Source: Salipiger thiooxidans (GTDB lineage Bacteria > Pseudomonadota > Alphaproteobacteria > Rhodobacterales > Rhodobacteraceae). Taken from it: a stretch of DNA of 64,000 nucleotides. Below are positions 33,707-45,143 of the stretch, in pieces. The notes under the pieces were generated by a model. That model was given only the letters and a program-made list of their open reading frames with translations. It was not told where the DNA came from and ran no database searches. How positions within the stretch are numbered: position 1 is the stretch's first letter; each line of letters starts with the position of its first letter. The position numbers were made by a program, and so were the translations under genes. The stretch is taken from contig NZ_FNAV01000002.1 in NCBI RefSeq assembly GCF_900102075.1, forward strand, positions 1 to 64,000, in the 5' to 3' direction.

Positions 33707-34867
33707 CTACTGGTTGGGCCGCGCCGCCTCGAGCTTGCGATAGGCCGCCACGTTGCTGTTGTGCTCGTCCAGCGTGGCCGCGAAGTTGTGCCCGTCCGCC
33801 GGGTTCAGGGTCTTTGCCACGAAGTAGATGAAATCGGAAGCCGCCGGGTTCAGCGCCGCCTCGATGGCCGCGCGGCCCGGGTTGGCGATGGGGGTCGGCG
33901 GCAGGCCCGCGATCACGTAGGTGTTGTAGGGCGTCTCGGCGCGCAGCTCGGACTGGCGGATGCCACGCCCCAGCACGCCCTGCCCGTTGGTGATGCCGTA
34001 GATCACCGTGGGGTCGGTCTGCAGCCGCATGCCACGCTCAAGCCGGTTGACGAAGACGCTGGCCACGAGGAAGCGCTCCTCGGCGTTGCCGGTCTCCTTC
34101 TCGACGATCGAGGCCATGGTCAGCGCCTCGTTCTTGCTCTCGTAGGGCAGCCCCTCTGCGCGGTTCTCCCACGCGTTATCTAGGATGACCTGCTGCGCCA
34201 TCTGCATGCGCTCGATGAGCGCGCCGCGGCCGTCGCCCTTGGTGACCTCGTAGCTGTCTGGGGCCAGCGAGCCTTCGACCGGCAGGTTCGCGACCTCGCC
34301 GTCGAGCACGTCGACCTGCCCCAGCTCCTGCACCACCTGCCAGCTCGTGACACCCTCGGCCAGCGACACGCGGAAGCGGGTCGACATGTCATCGCGGAAG
34401 GCGGCGTATTCGGTCGGAGCGGGCTCGGCGGGGTTGAACTCGAGCACCTCGGTATAGCGGCCGACCGCGGGGTCGAGCTCGCGCACCTGCACCAGCGCGC
34501 TGTTCACGCCGATGCGGTAGACCACCTCGGTGCCGCAGGTCGAGGCGCCGCCCTTGGTGACGATGTCGGTGATCTCGGTCATCGAGGCGCGCTCGGGCAC
34601 GAGGTACGCGCCCGCCTTCAGCTGGCCTGCCTTTTCGGTGTAGTCGGCGCCGAGCCTGAAGATCATGCCGGACGAGATCGCGCCCTGCTCCTCGAGGTCC
34701 TGGGACACCCGGTTGAAGTTGCTGCCGCGCGCGACCTGCAGGCAGATCGGCGCGTCAAGCGGGCCGCTGGCGGAGTACTCGTTCTGCGCCCAGATCAGCG
34801 CCCCGCCGAAGAGGAACACCACCACGACGAGGAAAGTCAGCGCGTTCGAGGCGATGTTGCGCCACAT
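33707..34867 (-). CDS. mltG: Endolytic transglycosylase MltG
   Basis: 386 aa. An N-terminal membrane anchor (about 8-28) is followed by a LysM-like domain and the YceG catalytic domain. The catalytic Glu lies in TMASIVEKETG, and LERGMRLQTDPTVIYGIT and NTYVIAGLPPTPIANPG are signature blocks. It cuts nascent glycan strands and sets their length. Starts one base before the fabF stop codon's end, so the two are coupled. Confidence 0.93.
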   Translation of the reverse strand: MWRNIASNALTFLVVVVFLFGGALIWAQNEYSASGPLDAPICLQVARGSNFNRVSQDLEEQGAISSGMIFRLGADYTEKAGQLKAGAYLVPERASMTEITDIVTKGGASTCGTEVVYRIGVNSALVQVRELDPAVGRYTEVLEFNPAEPAPTEYAAFRDDMSTRFRVSLAEGVTSWQVVQELGQVDVLDGEVANLPVEGSLAPDSYEVTKGDGRGALIERMQMAQQVILDNAWENRAEGLPYESKNEALTMASIVEKETGNAEERFLVASVFVNRLERGMRLQTDPTVIYGITNGQGVLGRGIRQSELRAETPYNTYVIAGLPPTPIANPGRAAIEAALNPAASDFIYFVAKTLNPADGHNFAATLDEHNSNVAAYRKLEAARPNQ

Positions 34868-36124
34868 TTATTCGACCTTCCCGAAGATCACGCTCGCGTT
34901 GGTGCCACCGAAACCGAAGGAGTTGGAGAGCGCGTAGGTGACCTTGCGCTCGCGCTTGGCGTTGGGCGCGAGGTCGATCGGCGTTTCCACCGCGGGGTTG
35001 TCGAGGTTGATCGTCGGCGGCGCGACCTGGTCGCGGATCGCGAGGATCGAGAAGATCGCCTCGATGGCACCGGCGGCCCCGAGCAGGTGGCCGGTGGCCG
35101 ACTTGGTCGAGGACATGGTGACGTTGCCCGCGTGTTCGCCGAGCAGCTTCTCGACGGCGCCGAGCTCGATGGTGTCGGCCATGGTCGAGGTGCCGTGGGC
35201 GTTGATATAGTCGATGTCCGACGGCTGCAGCCCGGCGGACTTCAGCGCGGCGCTCATCGAGCGCAGGGCGCCGTCGCCGTCCTCGGACGGGGCGGTGATG
35301 TGGTAGGCGTCGCCCGAGAGACCGTAGCCCAGCACCTCGGCATAGATCTTGGCGCCGCGGGCCTTGGCGTGCTCGTATTCTTCCAGCACCACGATGCCCG
35401 CGCCCTCGCCCATGACAAAGCCGTCACGGTCGGCGTCATAGGGACGGCTGGCCTTGGTGGGATCGTCGGCGCGCTTGGTCGACAGCGCCTTGCAGGCGTT
35501 GAAGCCGGCGATGCCGATCTTGCAGATCGCCGCCTCGGCGCCGCCCGCGACCATCACGTCGGCGTCGCCGTACCTGATCAGGCGCATCGCATCGCCGATG
35601 GCGTGGGCGCCGGTCGAGCAGGCGGTGACCACCGAGTGGTTCGGGCCCCTGAAGCCGTACTTGATCGAGACCTGACCCGAGATCAGGTTGATCAACGCGC
35701 CGGGAACGAAGAACGGCGACACGCGGCGCGGGCCCTTCTCTTCCATCATCACGGCGGTGTTGGCGATGGAGTTCAGGCCACCGATGCCGGAGCCGATCAG
35801 GACGCCGGTGCGCTCGAGATCTTCCTTATCCTCGGGCATCCAGCCGGAATCCTCAACCGCCTGCTGGGCGGCTGCGAGACCGAAGAGGATGAAGGTGTCG
35901 ACCTTGCGCTGCTCTTTCGGCTCCATGTAGACGTTGGCATTGAACTCGCCCTCGCCCTCGCCGCGGGGAACCTCGCAGGCATAGGTCGTGGTCAGGCCCT
36001 CGGTATCGAACCCGGTGATCGGTCCGGCACCCGACTGACCGTCGAGGATGCGCTCCCAGCTTTTTTCAACACCGTCGGCCAACGGCGTCACCAGCCCCAG
36101 CCCGGTAACCACAACGCGACGCAT
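34868..36124 (-). CDS. fabF: 3-oxoacyl-[acyl-carrier-protein] synthase II
   Basis: 418 aa. Active-site cysteine in VVTACSTGAHAIGDA, histidines in INAHGTSTMADTIE and ATGHLLGAAGAIEA, final SFGFGGTNASVIF loop. Elongates fatty acids in type II synthesis; length and motifs normal. The fabF-mltG order is common in alphaproteobacteria. Confidence 0.96.
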   Translation of the reverse strand: MRRVVVTGLGLVTPLADGVEKSWERILDGQSGAGPITGFDTEGLTTTYACEVPRGEGEGEFNANVYMEPKEQRKVDTFILFGLAAAQQAVEDSGWMPEDKEDLERTGVLIGSGIGGLNSIANTAVMMEEKGPRRVSPFFVPGALINLISGQVSIKYGFRGPNHSVVTACSTGAHAIGDAMRLIRYGDADVMVAGGAEAAICKIGIAGFNACKALSTKRADDPTKASRPYDADRDGFVMGEGAGIVVLEEYEHAKARGAKIYAEVLGYGLSGDAYHITAPSEDGDGALRSMSAALKSAGLQPSDIDYINAHGTSTMADTIELGAVEKLLGEHAGNVTMSSTKSATGHLLGAAGAIEAIFSILAIRDQVAPPTINLDNPAVETPIDLAPNAKRERKVTYALSNSFGFGGTNASVIFGKVE

Positions 36125-36207
36125 TGCTCTACCCTTCCCTCAAGTATTCTTTCGTGGACCCGCTCTTACCCTGCCCGCGCGCCTCGGGGCAAGGGTTCGA
36201 AGGCGGT

Positions 36208-37008
36208 TCAGCCCCACTCCGGGCCGAGATCCGCCCGTGACCGGTCGATCCAGTGGTCCCGGAGCCAGTCGCAGGGCTTGGAATGGCGGATGACGCTGCC
36301 GTTCCAGCCGTCGATCGCGTCGCTCATCTTGGGGCGTCCGTGGAAGCAGACGACGCGGGCATCCTCGGGCAGACGCGGCTTGTGCAGCCAGTTGCCGGGG
36401 AACGGGTTGCAGTCGTACTTGAACGACACCACCCAGTCGCCGGGGATGTAGGTGAAGACGCCCCGGTCCATGGCCTTGTGGCTGGTGTAGCGCTGCTCGG
36501 AGCCCCGCGCCTTTTCGACTTCCCTGTAGGCGTCGCTGGCGAGGTCCTCATAGAGGAAGCCGTGCAGCGCCGGGTCGAAGCGGAAGACGGAGCCGTGTCC
36601 GGTGGGCCGGCCCTTGCGCTTTTCGGTCCAGTCGTGGCGCATGGCGATGGTGCCGGGCGCGAGGTCGTGGATCTCGTCCAGCGAGCCGGTGATGACCACG
36701 TCGAGGTCGAAGCCGAGGAACGGTCCCTCGAGATCCGGCACGAGGCCGGGACGGAAGAGCGAAACCTTGCGCATGGCGCCCTGCCGGTTGGCCACCGCGA
36801 GCGCCGCGGCCATCGGTTCGGCGAAGGGCTCGACCTGCAGCGGCAGCACCTCGATCTCCGGGTGCAGCCCCTCGGCGTGCTCGGTCATGCAGAAGAAGCG
36901 GATCGGGCGCGACATGTTGCGCCGCACCCCGGAATAGAGCCGGTTGACGTATTCCGGCCCGAAGAGCGTGCCCCACTTGATGCAGATGATGTTGGCCGGT
37001 TGCGTCAC
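36208..37008 (-). CDS. Glycosyltransferase-like protein
   Basis: 266 aa from GTG 37008, chosen for the GAGGAA 6 bases upstream; a TTG at 37035 is possible. IICIKWGTLFGPEYVNRLYS at the start and GPFLGFDLDVVITGSLDEI with a DxD-like FDLD suggest a GT-A fold nucleotide-sugar site. KYDCNPFP and VVCFHGRPKMSD are further conserved-looking blocks. Proteins like this are frequent in the family, without a known acceptor. Cytoplasmic, no signal peptide. Confidence 0.68.
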   Translation of the reverse strand: MTQPANIICIKWGTLFGPEYVNRLYSGVRRNMSRPIRFFCMTEHAEGLHPEIEVLPLQVEPFAEPMAAALAVANRQGAMRKVSLFRPGLVPDLEGPFLGFDLDVVITGSLDEIHDLAPGTIAMRHDWTEKRKGRPTGHGSVFRFDPALHGFLYEDLASDAYREVEKARGSEQRYTSHKAMDRGVFTYIPGDWVVSFKYDCNPFPGNWLHKPRLPEDARVVCFHGRPKMSDAIDGWNGSVIRHSKPCDWLRDHWIDRSRADLGPEWG

Positions 37009-37175
37009 TTGGGGTTCCTCGGTCTTTGTCGTCAACGCTGTGTCGTCAGCGCTTTAGCCCAAAGCGCCCGCGCGGCCAAGCGGTGGCACCGGCGCAGGTC
37101 CGCCACCCGCCACCAAAAAGGACCGGGCGGCGATGCCGCACCGGTCCCGGGGATCGTGACAGGACGGCCGCGCCG

Positions 37176-38339
37176 TCAGGCGGCGGGCATCCGGCGTTCG
37201 ACGATCTCGGCGTACCACGAGCAGCCCGCCGGGATGGCGTTGTCGTCGAAGTTGTACTCGGGCGAGTGCACCATGGCGGTATCGCCGTTGCCCACGAGGA
37301 TGTAGGCGCCCGGGCGCTCGTTCAGCATGAAGGCGAAGTCCTCGCCGCCCATGACCAGCGGTGCCTCGGCACAGTCACCGGCGACGGATTTCGCAACTTC
37401 GACGGCGAAATCGGTCTGCTCGTCGTGGTTCACCATCACCGGGTAGTTACGGCTGTACGAGACCGTGGCCTCGGCGTTCATCGCGGTCGCGATGCCGGTG
37501 CAGATCTCGGAGATGCGGGTCTCGGCCAGGTCGCGGTTCTCGGGCGAGAGCGTGCGCACGGTGCCGCGCAGGGTCACCCTCGGCGGGATCACGTTGAAGG
37601 CCTGCGACGAGGTCACGAAGCTGGTCACCGAGACGACGATCTGGCTCACCGGGTCGGCGTTGCGGCTGGCGATGGACTGCAGAGCCGTGACGATCTGGGC
37701 CGAGATGACGACCGGGTCGATGGTCTCGTGCGGCTTGGCGGCGTGGCCGCCGCGGCCGGTGACAACCACCTCGTATGTGTCGGTGGCGGCGAAGAACGGG
37801 CCGGGACGGATGGCGAAGCTGCCGAGCGGCTGGCCCGGCCAGTTGTGCATGCCGTAGACTTCCTGGATGCCCCAGCGCTCCATCATGCCGTCGTCGCACA
37901 TGACCTTGGCGCCGCCGCCGCCCTCTTCGGCGGGCTGGAAGATCACCACGACGGTGCCGTCGAAGTTGCGCGTCTCGGCAAGGTACTTGGCCGCGCCCAG
38001 CAGCATCGCGGTGTGGCCGTCGTGGCCGCAGGCGTGCATGGCGTTCGGGGTCTTCGAGGCATAGGGCACGCCGGTGTTCTCGTTGATCGGCAGCGCGTCC
38101 ATGTCGGCGCGCAGGCCGATGACCTTACCCGAGCCGCTGGCCTTGCCCCTGATCACGCCCACGACGCCGGTGCGGCCGATGCCCTCGGTCACCTCGTCGC
38201 AGCCGAACTCGCGCAGCTTCCCGGCGACGATGCCGGCGGTGCGGTGCGTTTCGAACAGCAGCTCGGGGTTCTCGTGGAAGTCACGTCGCCAGGCGGTGAT
38301 TTCATCCTGCAGCTCGGCGAAGCGGTTCTTGACGGGCAT
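37176..38339 (-). CDS. M20 family amidohydrolase (hippurate hydrolase-like)
   Basis: 387 aa from MPVKNRFAEL (ATG 38339, GGAG ahead). RADMDALPINE, MHACGHDGHTAMLLGAA, FQPAEEGGGGAKVM and MGGEDFAFML supply the di-metal ligands typical of M20D aminoacylases. Likely removes acyl groups from amino acids. Several in-frame ATGs exist upstream (38351, 38363) without a ribosome site. It sits at the end of a block of amino-acid and peptide genes. Confidence 0.9.
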   Translation of the reverse strand: MPVKNRFAELQDEITAWRRDFHENPELLFETHRTAGIVAGKLREFGCDEVTEGIGRTGVVGVIRGKASGSGKVIGLRADMDALPINENTGVPYASKTPNAMHACGHDGHTAMLLGAAKYLAETRNFDGTVVVIFQPAEEGGGGAKVMCDDGMMERWGIQEVYGMHNWPGQPLGSFAIRPGPFFAATDTYEVVVTGRGGHAAKPHETIDPVVISAQIVTALQSIASRNADPVSQIVVSVTSFVTSSQAFNVIPPRVTLRGTVRTLSPENRDLAETRISEICTGIATAMNAEATVSYSRNYPVMVNHDEQTDFAVEVAKSVAGDCAEAPLVMGGEDFAFMLNERPGAYILVGNGDTAMVHSPEYNFDDNAIPAGCSWYAEIVERRMPAA

Positions 38340-38537
38340 GGAGGGCTCCATTGATTTGATCATTTTTCCGGAGCGACCCTGCCACCGCCTGCGGGCCCCC
38401 GCAAGGGCTGCCCCGGCGCAAGCCCCGGGTCCCGAGCTCCGTCCCGAGCTCCGGCCGGGCCGGTCCCAACACGACGACGGGGCCCCGGATGGCCCTGCCA
38501 TGGTGACACGTCGCGCGCCAAGGCTCACGCCGCAGGC

Positions 38538-39887
38538 TCAGAGGTTGGGGCCGGTGACCAGCTTGGTGCCGTCCCAGAACCGCGCGATCCGGAAGCGCGA
38601 CAGGTCGTGGCCCGGGTCGCGGCCCATCACCATGTCGGCGGCGACGCGTCCGAAGGCCGGGCCGATGCCGAAGCCGTGGCCGCACATGCCGGTGAGCACG
38701 GTCAGCCCCGGGATCTGCGGCACCCGGTCGACCACCGGCACCACGTCGGGCAATACGTCGATCATTCCCGCCCAGGCCGCCTGCAGCGGCACCTCGCCCA
38801 TCTGCGGGAACTGGCTGCCGAAGTTGCGGCGGGTCGCGGCGACCAGCCCCTTGTTGGGATCGGGCGACAGGATGCGCATGCGCTCGAAGGGGGTCTCGTC
38901 ATCGTCGTTCCAGCTCCGCGGCGTGCCCCATGCGTCGGGATAGCCGCGCGGCGCCAGCGCGCGCAGGCGGATGTCGAACTCGCCCGATACCGCCAGCGGC
39001 AGGTAGGTGCCCAGCGCCCGGAAGCTGTCTGGCCCGACGAAGAGCTCGGAGGCCGCCGAGGGCGCCAGCGTGTAGCCGCCGTCGGCGCGCGGGCGGAAGG
39101 CGAAGTCGGAGTCGACGCCGGCGCTGTTCACCGCCTGCGGCAGCGGTGCCGTGGCCATCGCGGTCGAGCGCACCGAGAGCTGTGGGATCCGCACCCCGTG
39201 GCGCCGCAGGAACAACGAGGACCACGCCCCGCCCGCCAGCACCACCTGCCCGGTGGCGATGCGGCCGCGCTCGGTGATGACGCCCGAGACCTCGTCGCCC
39301 GCCATGTCGAGCCCGCGCACGGCGCAGCGTTCGCGGACCATGGCGCCCTCGCGCACGGCCAGCCGCGCCAGCTCGGGCACCGCCACCCAGGGCTCGCCCT
39401 TCATGTCGGTCGGCGTGTGCAGCGCCCCGACCCAGCGGCCGGCCCCGGCGCCCAGCAGTGCCTGCGTCTCGTCCGCGTCGAGCAGCCGCGACGAGACGCC
39501 CAGCGGTTTCGCCTGCGCCAGCCAGTCGGCGTAACCCGCCATGTCCTTGTCGGTGCGGGCAAGGTAGCTCACCCCCACCGTGCGCACGCCCAGCCGCCCG
39601 TCGCATTCCGCGTCGAGCGCGGTCCAGAGCTTCTGCGCCTCGAGCGCGACCGGGATCTCGGCAAGGTCGCGGCCCTGCACCCGGATCCAGCCCCAGTTGC
39701 GCGAGCTCTGCTCGGCGGCGACGCGGCCCTTCTCGAGCAGCACCACCGAAAGCCCGGCACGGGCGGCGTAGAGCGCGGTCGAAACCCCGATCACCCCGCC
39801 GCCGATGACCACGAGATCCGCGAAGCCCGGCAGCTCGCCGTCGTGTTCGACCGGACCCTCGTCGCGGAACGGAAAGGTCACCGTCAC
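38538..39887 (-). CDS. FAD-dependent oxidoreductase (DadA/glycine oxidase type)
   Basis: 449 aa from GTG 39887, whose first bases overlap the stop of the deacetylase gene. LVVIGGGVIGVSTALYAARA is the FAD-binding Rossmann motif, with RNWGWIRVQGRD just after it, and TGMCGHGFGIGPAFGR is the C-terminal FAD contact. DAO-superfamily members oxidise amines of amino acids. Being coupled to an ArgE-like gene suggests use of a deacylated amino acid, but the substrate is unknown. Confidence 0.88.
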   Translation of the reverse strand: MTVTFPFRDEGPVEHDGELPGFADLVVIGGGVIGVSTALYAARAGLSVVLLEKGRVAAEQSSRNWGWIRVQGRDLAEIPVALEAQKLWTALDAECDGRLGVRTVGVSYLARTDKDMAGYADWLAQAKPLGVSSRLLDADETQALLGAGAGRWVGALHTPTDMKGEPWVAVPELARLAVREGAMVRERCAVRGLDMAGDEVSGVITERGRIATGQVVLAGGAWSSLFLRRHGVRIPQLSVRSTAMATAPLPQAVNSAGVDSDFAFRPRADGGYTLAPSAASELFVGPDSFRALGTYLPLAVSGEFDIRLRALAPRGYPDAWGTPRSWNDDDETPFERMRILSPDPNKGLVAATRRNFGSQFPQMGEVPLQAAWAGMIDVLPDVVPVVDRVPQIPGLTVLTGMCGHGFGIGPAFGRVAADMVMGRDPGHDLSRFRIARFWDGTKLVTGPNL

Positions 39888-41050
39888 GCGAGACGCTCCA
39901 GCAGTTTCTCGATGAAGGCCTGCCCGGCGTCGACCTGGCTGATCTCGATGTACTCGTTGGGCTGGTGCGCGATGCCGATGTCGCCCGGCCCGCAGACCAC
40001 GGCATCGTAGCCGGTGCGCTGGAAGTGGCTGGCCTCGGTGCCGTAGCTCACCTGCATGACGCCGTTGTCGCCGGTGACCTGACGCACCAGTTCCTCGGCC
40101 GAGTTGTTCTCGGTCGGGTTCAGCGGCGGCAGCTCGAACATCTCGCGGACCTCGATCCACGCCTCGGGGCACACCGCCTGCATCTGGGCCTGAAGCTCGG
40201 CGACCTTGGCGAGGAAGCGCTCGCGCCACATCTGGGAATCCTCTCCCGGGATCACCCGGAAGCCCACGCCGAACTCGCAGTCCTTGGCGGTGATGTTGTG
40301 CGCCGTGCCGCCGCGGATCTGGCCCACGTGCACGTTGGTGAAGGGCGGATCGAAGAGCGCCGCGATGGCGTCGGGCGTCTTCTCGGCGTTGGCGGCGTTG
40401 GTCTCGTTGGCCCATTCGATGAGCTTGGCGCCCCACATGATCGCCGACACGCCCCGGTGCAGGATCGAGGAATGCACCTCGACGCCGTGCACGTGGACCC
40501 AGAAGTTCACCCCGCCCTTGTGGCCGGTGACGGCCTTGAGCATCGTGGGCTCACCGACGATCACCGAGCTTGCCTTGGGCAGCCCCGCCAGCATCGCCTC
40601 GGCAAGGTCCTTGCCGCCCATGCAGCCCAGTTCCTCGTCGTAGCTGAGGCCCAGCTGGATCGGCCGCGTCACGCCACGGTATTTCGCCTCGACCACCGCC
40701 CAGACCGCCAGCGCGTCAAAGGCCTTCATGTCGGTGGACCCGCGCCCGTAGAGCTTGCCGTCGCGCTCGGTCAGGGTGAAGGGATCGCTGTCCCACTCCT
40801 GCCCGTCCACCGGCACCACATCGGTGTGCCCCGAGAGGATCACCCCGCCCTCGACCATCGGCCCCACATGGGCGAAGAGCGCCGCCTTGGTTTCGGGCTC
40901 CTCCGGCTTGGGGTGGCGCTGGCTCTCGATGCCGTGGCTGGCGAGATACTCCTCGACCCAGTCGATCAGCGGCAGGTTGGGATCGCGGCTGACGGTGGGA
41001 AAGCTCACCAGCTTGGCGAGGATCTCGCGGGGGGAAAGGCGGGTCGGCAT
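39884..41050 (-). CDS. argE: Acetylornithine deacetylase (ArgE)/M20 peptidase
   Basis: 388 aa from ATG 41050 with AAGGA upstream. LSGHTDVVPVDGQEWDSDPF, YGRGSTDMKAF and EELGCMGGKDL carry the M20 metal ligands; MFELPPLNP and SYGTEASHFQ are the ArgE-type substrate residues. It may make ornithine in arginine synthesis or act in catabolism of N-acyl amino acids, and the coupling with the FAD oxidoreductase favours the latter. The symbol reflects family, not proven role. Confidence 0.85.
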   Translation of the reverse strand: MPTRLSPREILAKLVSFPTVSRDPNLPLIDWVEEYLASHGIESQRHPKPEEPETKAALFAHVGPMVEGGVILSGHTDVVPVDGQEWDSDPFTLTERDGKLYGRGSTDMKAFDALAVWAVVEAKYRGVTRPIQLGLSYDEELGCMGGKDLAEAMLAGLPKASSVIVGEPTMLKAVTGHKGGVNFWVHVHGVEVHSSILHRGVSAIMWGAKLIEWANETNAANAEKTPDAIAALFDPPFTNVHVGQIRGGTAHNITAKDCEFGVGFRVIPGEDSQMWRERFLAKVAELQAQMQAVCPEAWIEVREMFELPPLNPTENNSAEELVRQVTGDNGVMQVSYGTEASHFQRTGYDAVVCGPGDIGIAHQPNEYIEISQVDAGQAFIEKLLERLA

Positions 41051-41180
41051 GAAGGGTCCTTCGTTTGTCTGCAAATGGCCTACGACGGCGGGCGCATCCC
41101 CGGCAAGGGCCGCTCATGCAACCCGGCCATGGTCCGCGCGCCCTGCCCGTCTTCGAGGCAGCGGCCGCGGGGCCCGGGGG

Positions 41181-42074
41181 TCAGGGCGCGAGGTCGAGCA
41201 CCACCGGGTGATGGTCCGTCGGCCAGACGCCGCCGTGCCGCATCTGCGGCACGTAGGGGCCACCCGTGGCGTCGAGCCCCGCGAGGCCGATGTGGTCGAT
41301 GGCGGGCAGGAGGTGCACGCCGCGGTTCAGATGGTGGGTCGCGGCGGGCACCCTTGGAAAGCGCAACCCTGCGTCCTGAAGGATCCGCATCACGCGCCAG
41401 CCGCGCAAGGCGTTGAGATCGCCCGCAAGGATCACCGGCGTGCCGGCGTCGATCACCGCCGTCAGGCGGCGCGCGATGAGCTCGGCCGAGCGTCTCCGGT
41501 TCGAGGCGCTGCGGTATTCGAGATGCACATTCACCAGGCGGAAGCGCTGGCCGCCGCCCACCGGCGTGAACTCGGCCCACGAAGCGAAGGCGGGCCAGGA
41601 GCCGTCGAAGGTGCGGGAATAGATCACCGCGGGCTTCTCGGAGAAGAAGAACCAGCCCTGATCCTCCAGCCGCAGCCGGTCGGTGCGGTAGAAGATCGGC
41701 TGGGTCGAGGGGAAGCTGCGCCAGTCTCCGGTGGCGGCGGCCTCAAAGCCTGGCAAGCGCCCGAGAAGGTAGCCCCGCGCGAGGTTGTCCGAATCGTCGT
41801 CGCCGCCGCGAAAGCTCTCCATCTCCTGGAAGGCGATGACGTCGGCCTTCAGCGCCGCCACCGTGTCGCCCAGCGCCGCCTTGCGCCGTTCCCAGCCGGC
41901 GAGGCTCCAAGGCCCCTCCCCGCCCGAGCGCAGGTCGATGTAGTGGACGTTGAGCGTGGCGACCCGCAGCGTATCCACGTGGGGCTCAGGCAGGGGGGCG
42001 CCGTCGCTGAGCCGGATCTGCTGGGCGCAGGCCACGAGCACGAGCAGCGCCAGCAGCGCGCCCGAAGCCTTCAT
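41181..42074 (-). CDS. Endonuclease/exonuclease/phosphatase family lipoprotein
   Basis: 297 aa from ATG 42074. MKASGALLALLVLVAC is a lipoprotein signal with Cys16. The EEP fold follows: LRVATLNVHYIDL, VIAFQEMES with the metal glutamate, VNVHLEY, GDLNALRG and a final DHHPVVLDL. Could be a nuclease or phosphoesterase working in the periplasm. A longer start at 42155 would bury the signal; rejected. Confidence 0.83.
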   Translation of the reverse strand: MKASGALLALLVLVACAQQIRLSDGAPLPEPHVDTLRVATLNVHYIDLRSGGEGPWSLAGWERRKAALGDTVAALKADVIAFQEMESFRGGDDDSDNLARGYLLGRLPGFEAAATGDWRSFPSTQPIFYRTDRLRLEDQGWFFFSEKPAVIYSRTFDGSWPAFASWAEFTPVGGGQRFRLVNVHLEYRSASNRRRSAELIARRLTAVIDAGTPVILAGDLNALRGWRVMRILQDAGLRFPRVPAATHHLNRGVHLLPAIDHIGLAGLDATGGPYVPQMRHGGVWPTDHHPVVLDLAP

Positions 42075-42191
42075 CACCGCCCGCACGATCCGCACCGCCG
42101 CCTCTCCGATCCCAGCCACGGTCGAAAGGCTAGCACGCAGCAAAAGGCCGCGCACGGGGCGCGGCCTTGTCGCTGTGGCTACGTCAGCGCG

Positions 42192-42989
42192 TCAGTGCCG
42201 GTACTGCGGCTCTTCGGCGTCGAGCTGGCGGCGCACCGAGGCGAGGTGCAGCCGCGCGGATTCCGCGTCGCCCTCACGCATCTGGTCGTAGGTCGCCTGC
42301 GCCACGTCCGGTGCCACGGGATGCACCGCACGGCCGGTGGACATGGCGAGAAGCTGCACCTCGGCGGCGCGCTCGAGGTAGTAGAGGTCGTCCCAGGCCT
42401 CGGCGATGGTCTGACCCAGCACCATGACGCCATGGTGCTTCATGAAGACGATGTCCGCCTCGCCCACCGCCTCGGCGATGCGCTTGCCCTCGGTGTTGTC
42501 GAGCGCGAGCCCGTTGTAGTCGTGGTCCACCGCGGTGCGGCCGTAGAACTTGAGCGCGGTCTGCCCGGCCCAGATCAGCGGCTCGCCCTCGGTCATCGAG
42601 AGCGCGGTCGCGTAGGGCATGTGGGTGTGAAACGCCGCCTTCGCCCGCGGCAGGCGGCGGTGCATCTCGGCGTGGATGTAGAAGGCGGTGGCCTCGGGGG
42701 TGCCATTGCCCTCGACCACGTTGCCCTCGTAGTCGCAGATCAGCAGCGACGAGGCGGTGATCTCGCGGAAGGCGTAGCCGTAGGGGTTCACGAGGAAAAG
42801 GTCGTCATGCCCCGGCACCACCGCCGAGAAGTGGTTGCAGATGCCCTCTTCGAAGCCATAGCGCGCCGCCATGCGGAAGCAGGCGGCGAGATCCTCGCGC
42901 GCGCCGCGGATGGCGTCGGTGCCAAGGTCGGGGCGGTTGAGAAGCGTCGGTGCGGCGGGGGTCTGGGCGTTGGAAAGGCTGTGGGCCAT
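42192..42989 (-). CDS. Class II aldolase/adducin family protein
   Basis: 265 aa from ATG 42989. ICNHFSAVVPGHDD, HTHMPYATALS and FMKHHGVMVLGQTIAEAWDD hold the three zinc histidines and catalytic residues of the fuculose-aldolase fold. Reversible aldol cleavage of sugar phosphates or decarboxylation is possible; substrate unknown. It follows the peptide ABC ATPase on the same strand after about 85 bases. Confidence 0.85.
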   Translation of the reverse strand: MAHSLSNAQTPAAPTLLNRPDLGTDAIRGAREDLAACFRMAARYGFEEGICNHFSAVVPGHDDLFLVNPYGYAFREITASSLLICDYEGNVVEGNGTPEATAFYIHAEMHRRLPRAKAAFHTHMPYATALSMTEGEPLIWAGQTALKFYGRTAVDHDYNGLALDNTEGKRIAEAVGEADIVFMKHHGVMVLGQTIAEAWDDLYYLERAAEVQLLAMSTGRAVHPVAPDVAQATYDQMREGDAESARLHLASVRRQLDAEEPQYRH

Positions 42990-43074
42990 GCGGTCGTCCT
43001 GTCGATTCGTTGTCCTTGCGAAGGCACGGTCCCCCCGCCTCGCCATGCGGCGGGACCCTGCCGCTGCCGTGCTA

Positions 43075-44895
<1,821 letters not shown>

Positions 44896-45143
44896 GCATG
44901 CTCTCCTGACTTTCGAGTGCAAACGCTACGGGCAGTGTCTTGGTAGTGTCAAACCCCGCCAATGCTTTCCGCCAAGGCAGTGCTTGCAATTTCCGGATGT
45001 TCTGTTTCGATTGGCGACACGAAGGGGGATCGGGAGCCGGTCCGGACGAGCCAATCAAAGGTCCGGGTCGAAAAGGTGATTCCCCCTCCCAAGACCAAAA
45101 AACTGGTTCGTATCGGACCGGGGAGCCCAACAAGGAGAGAGCT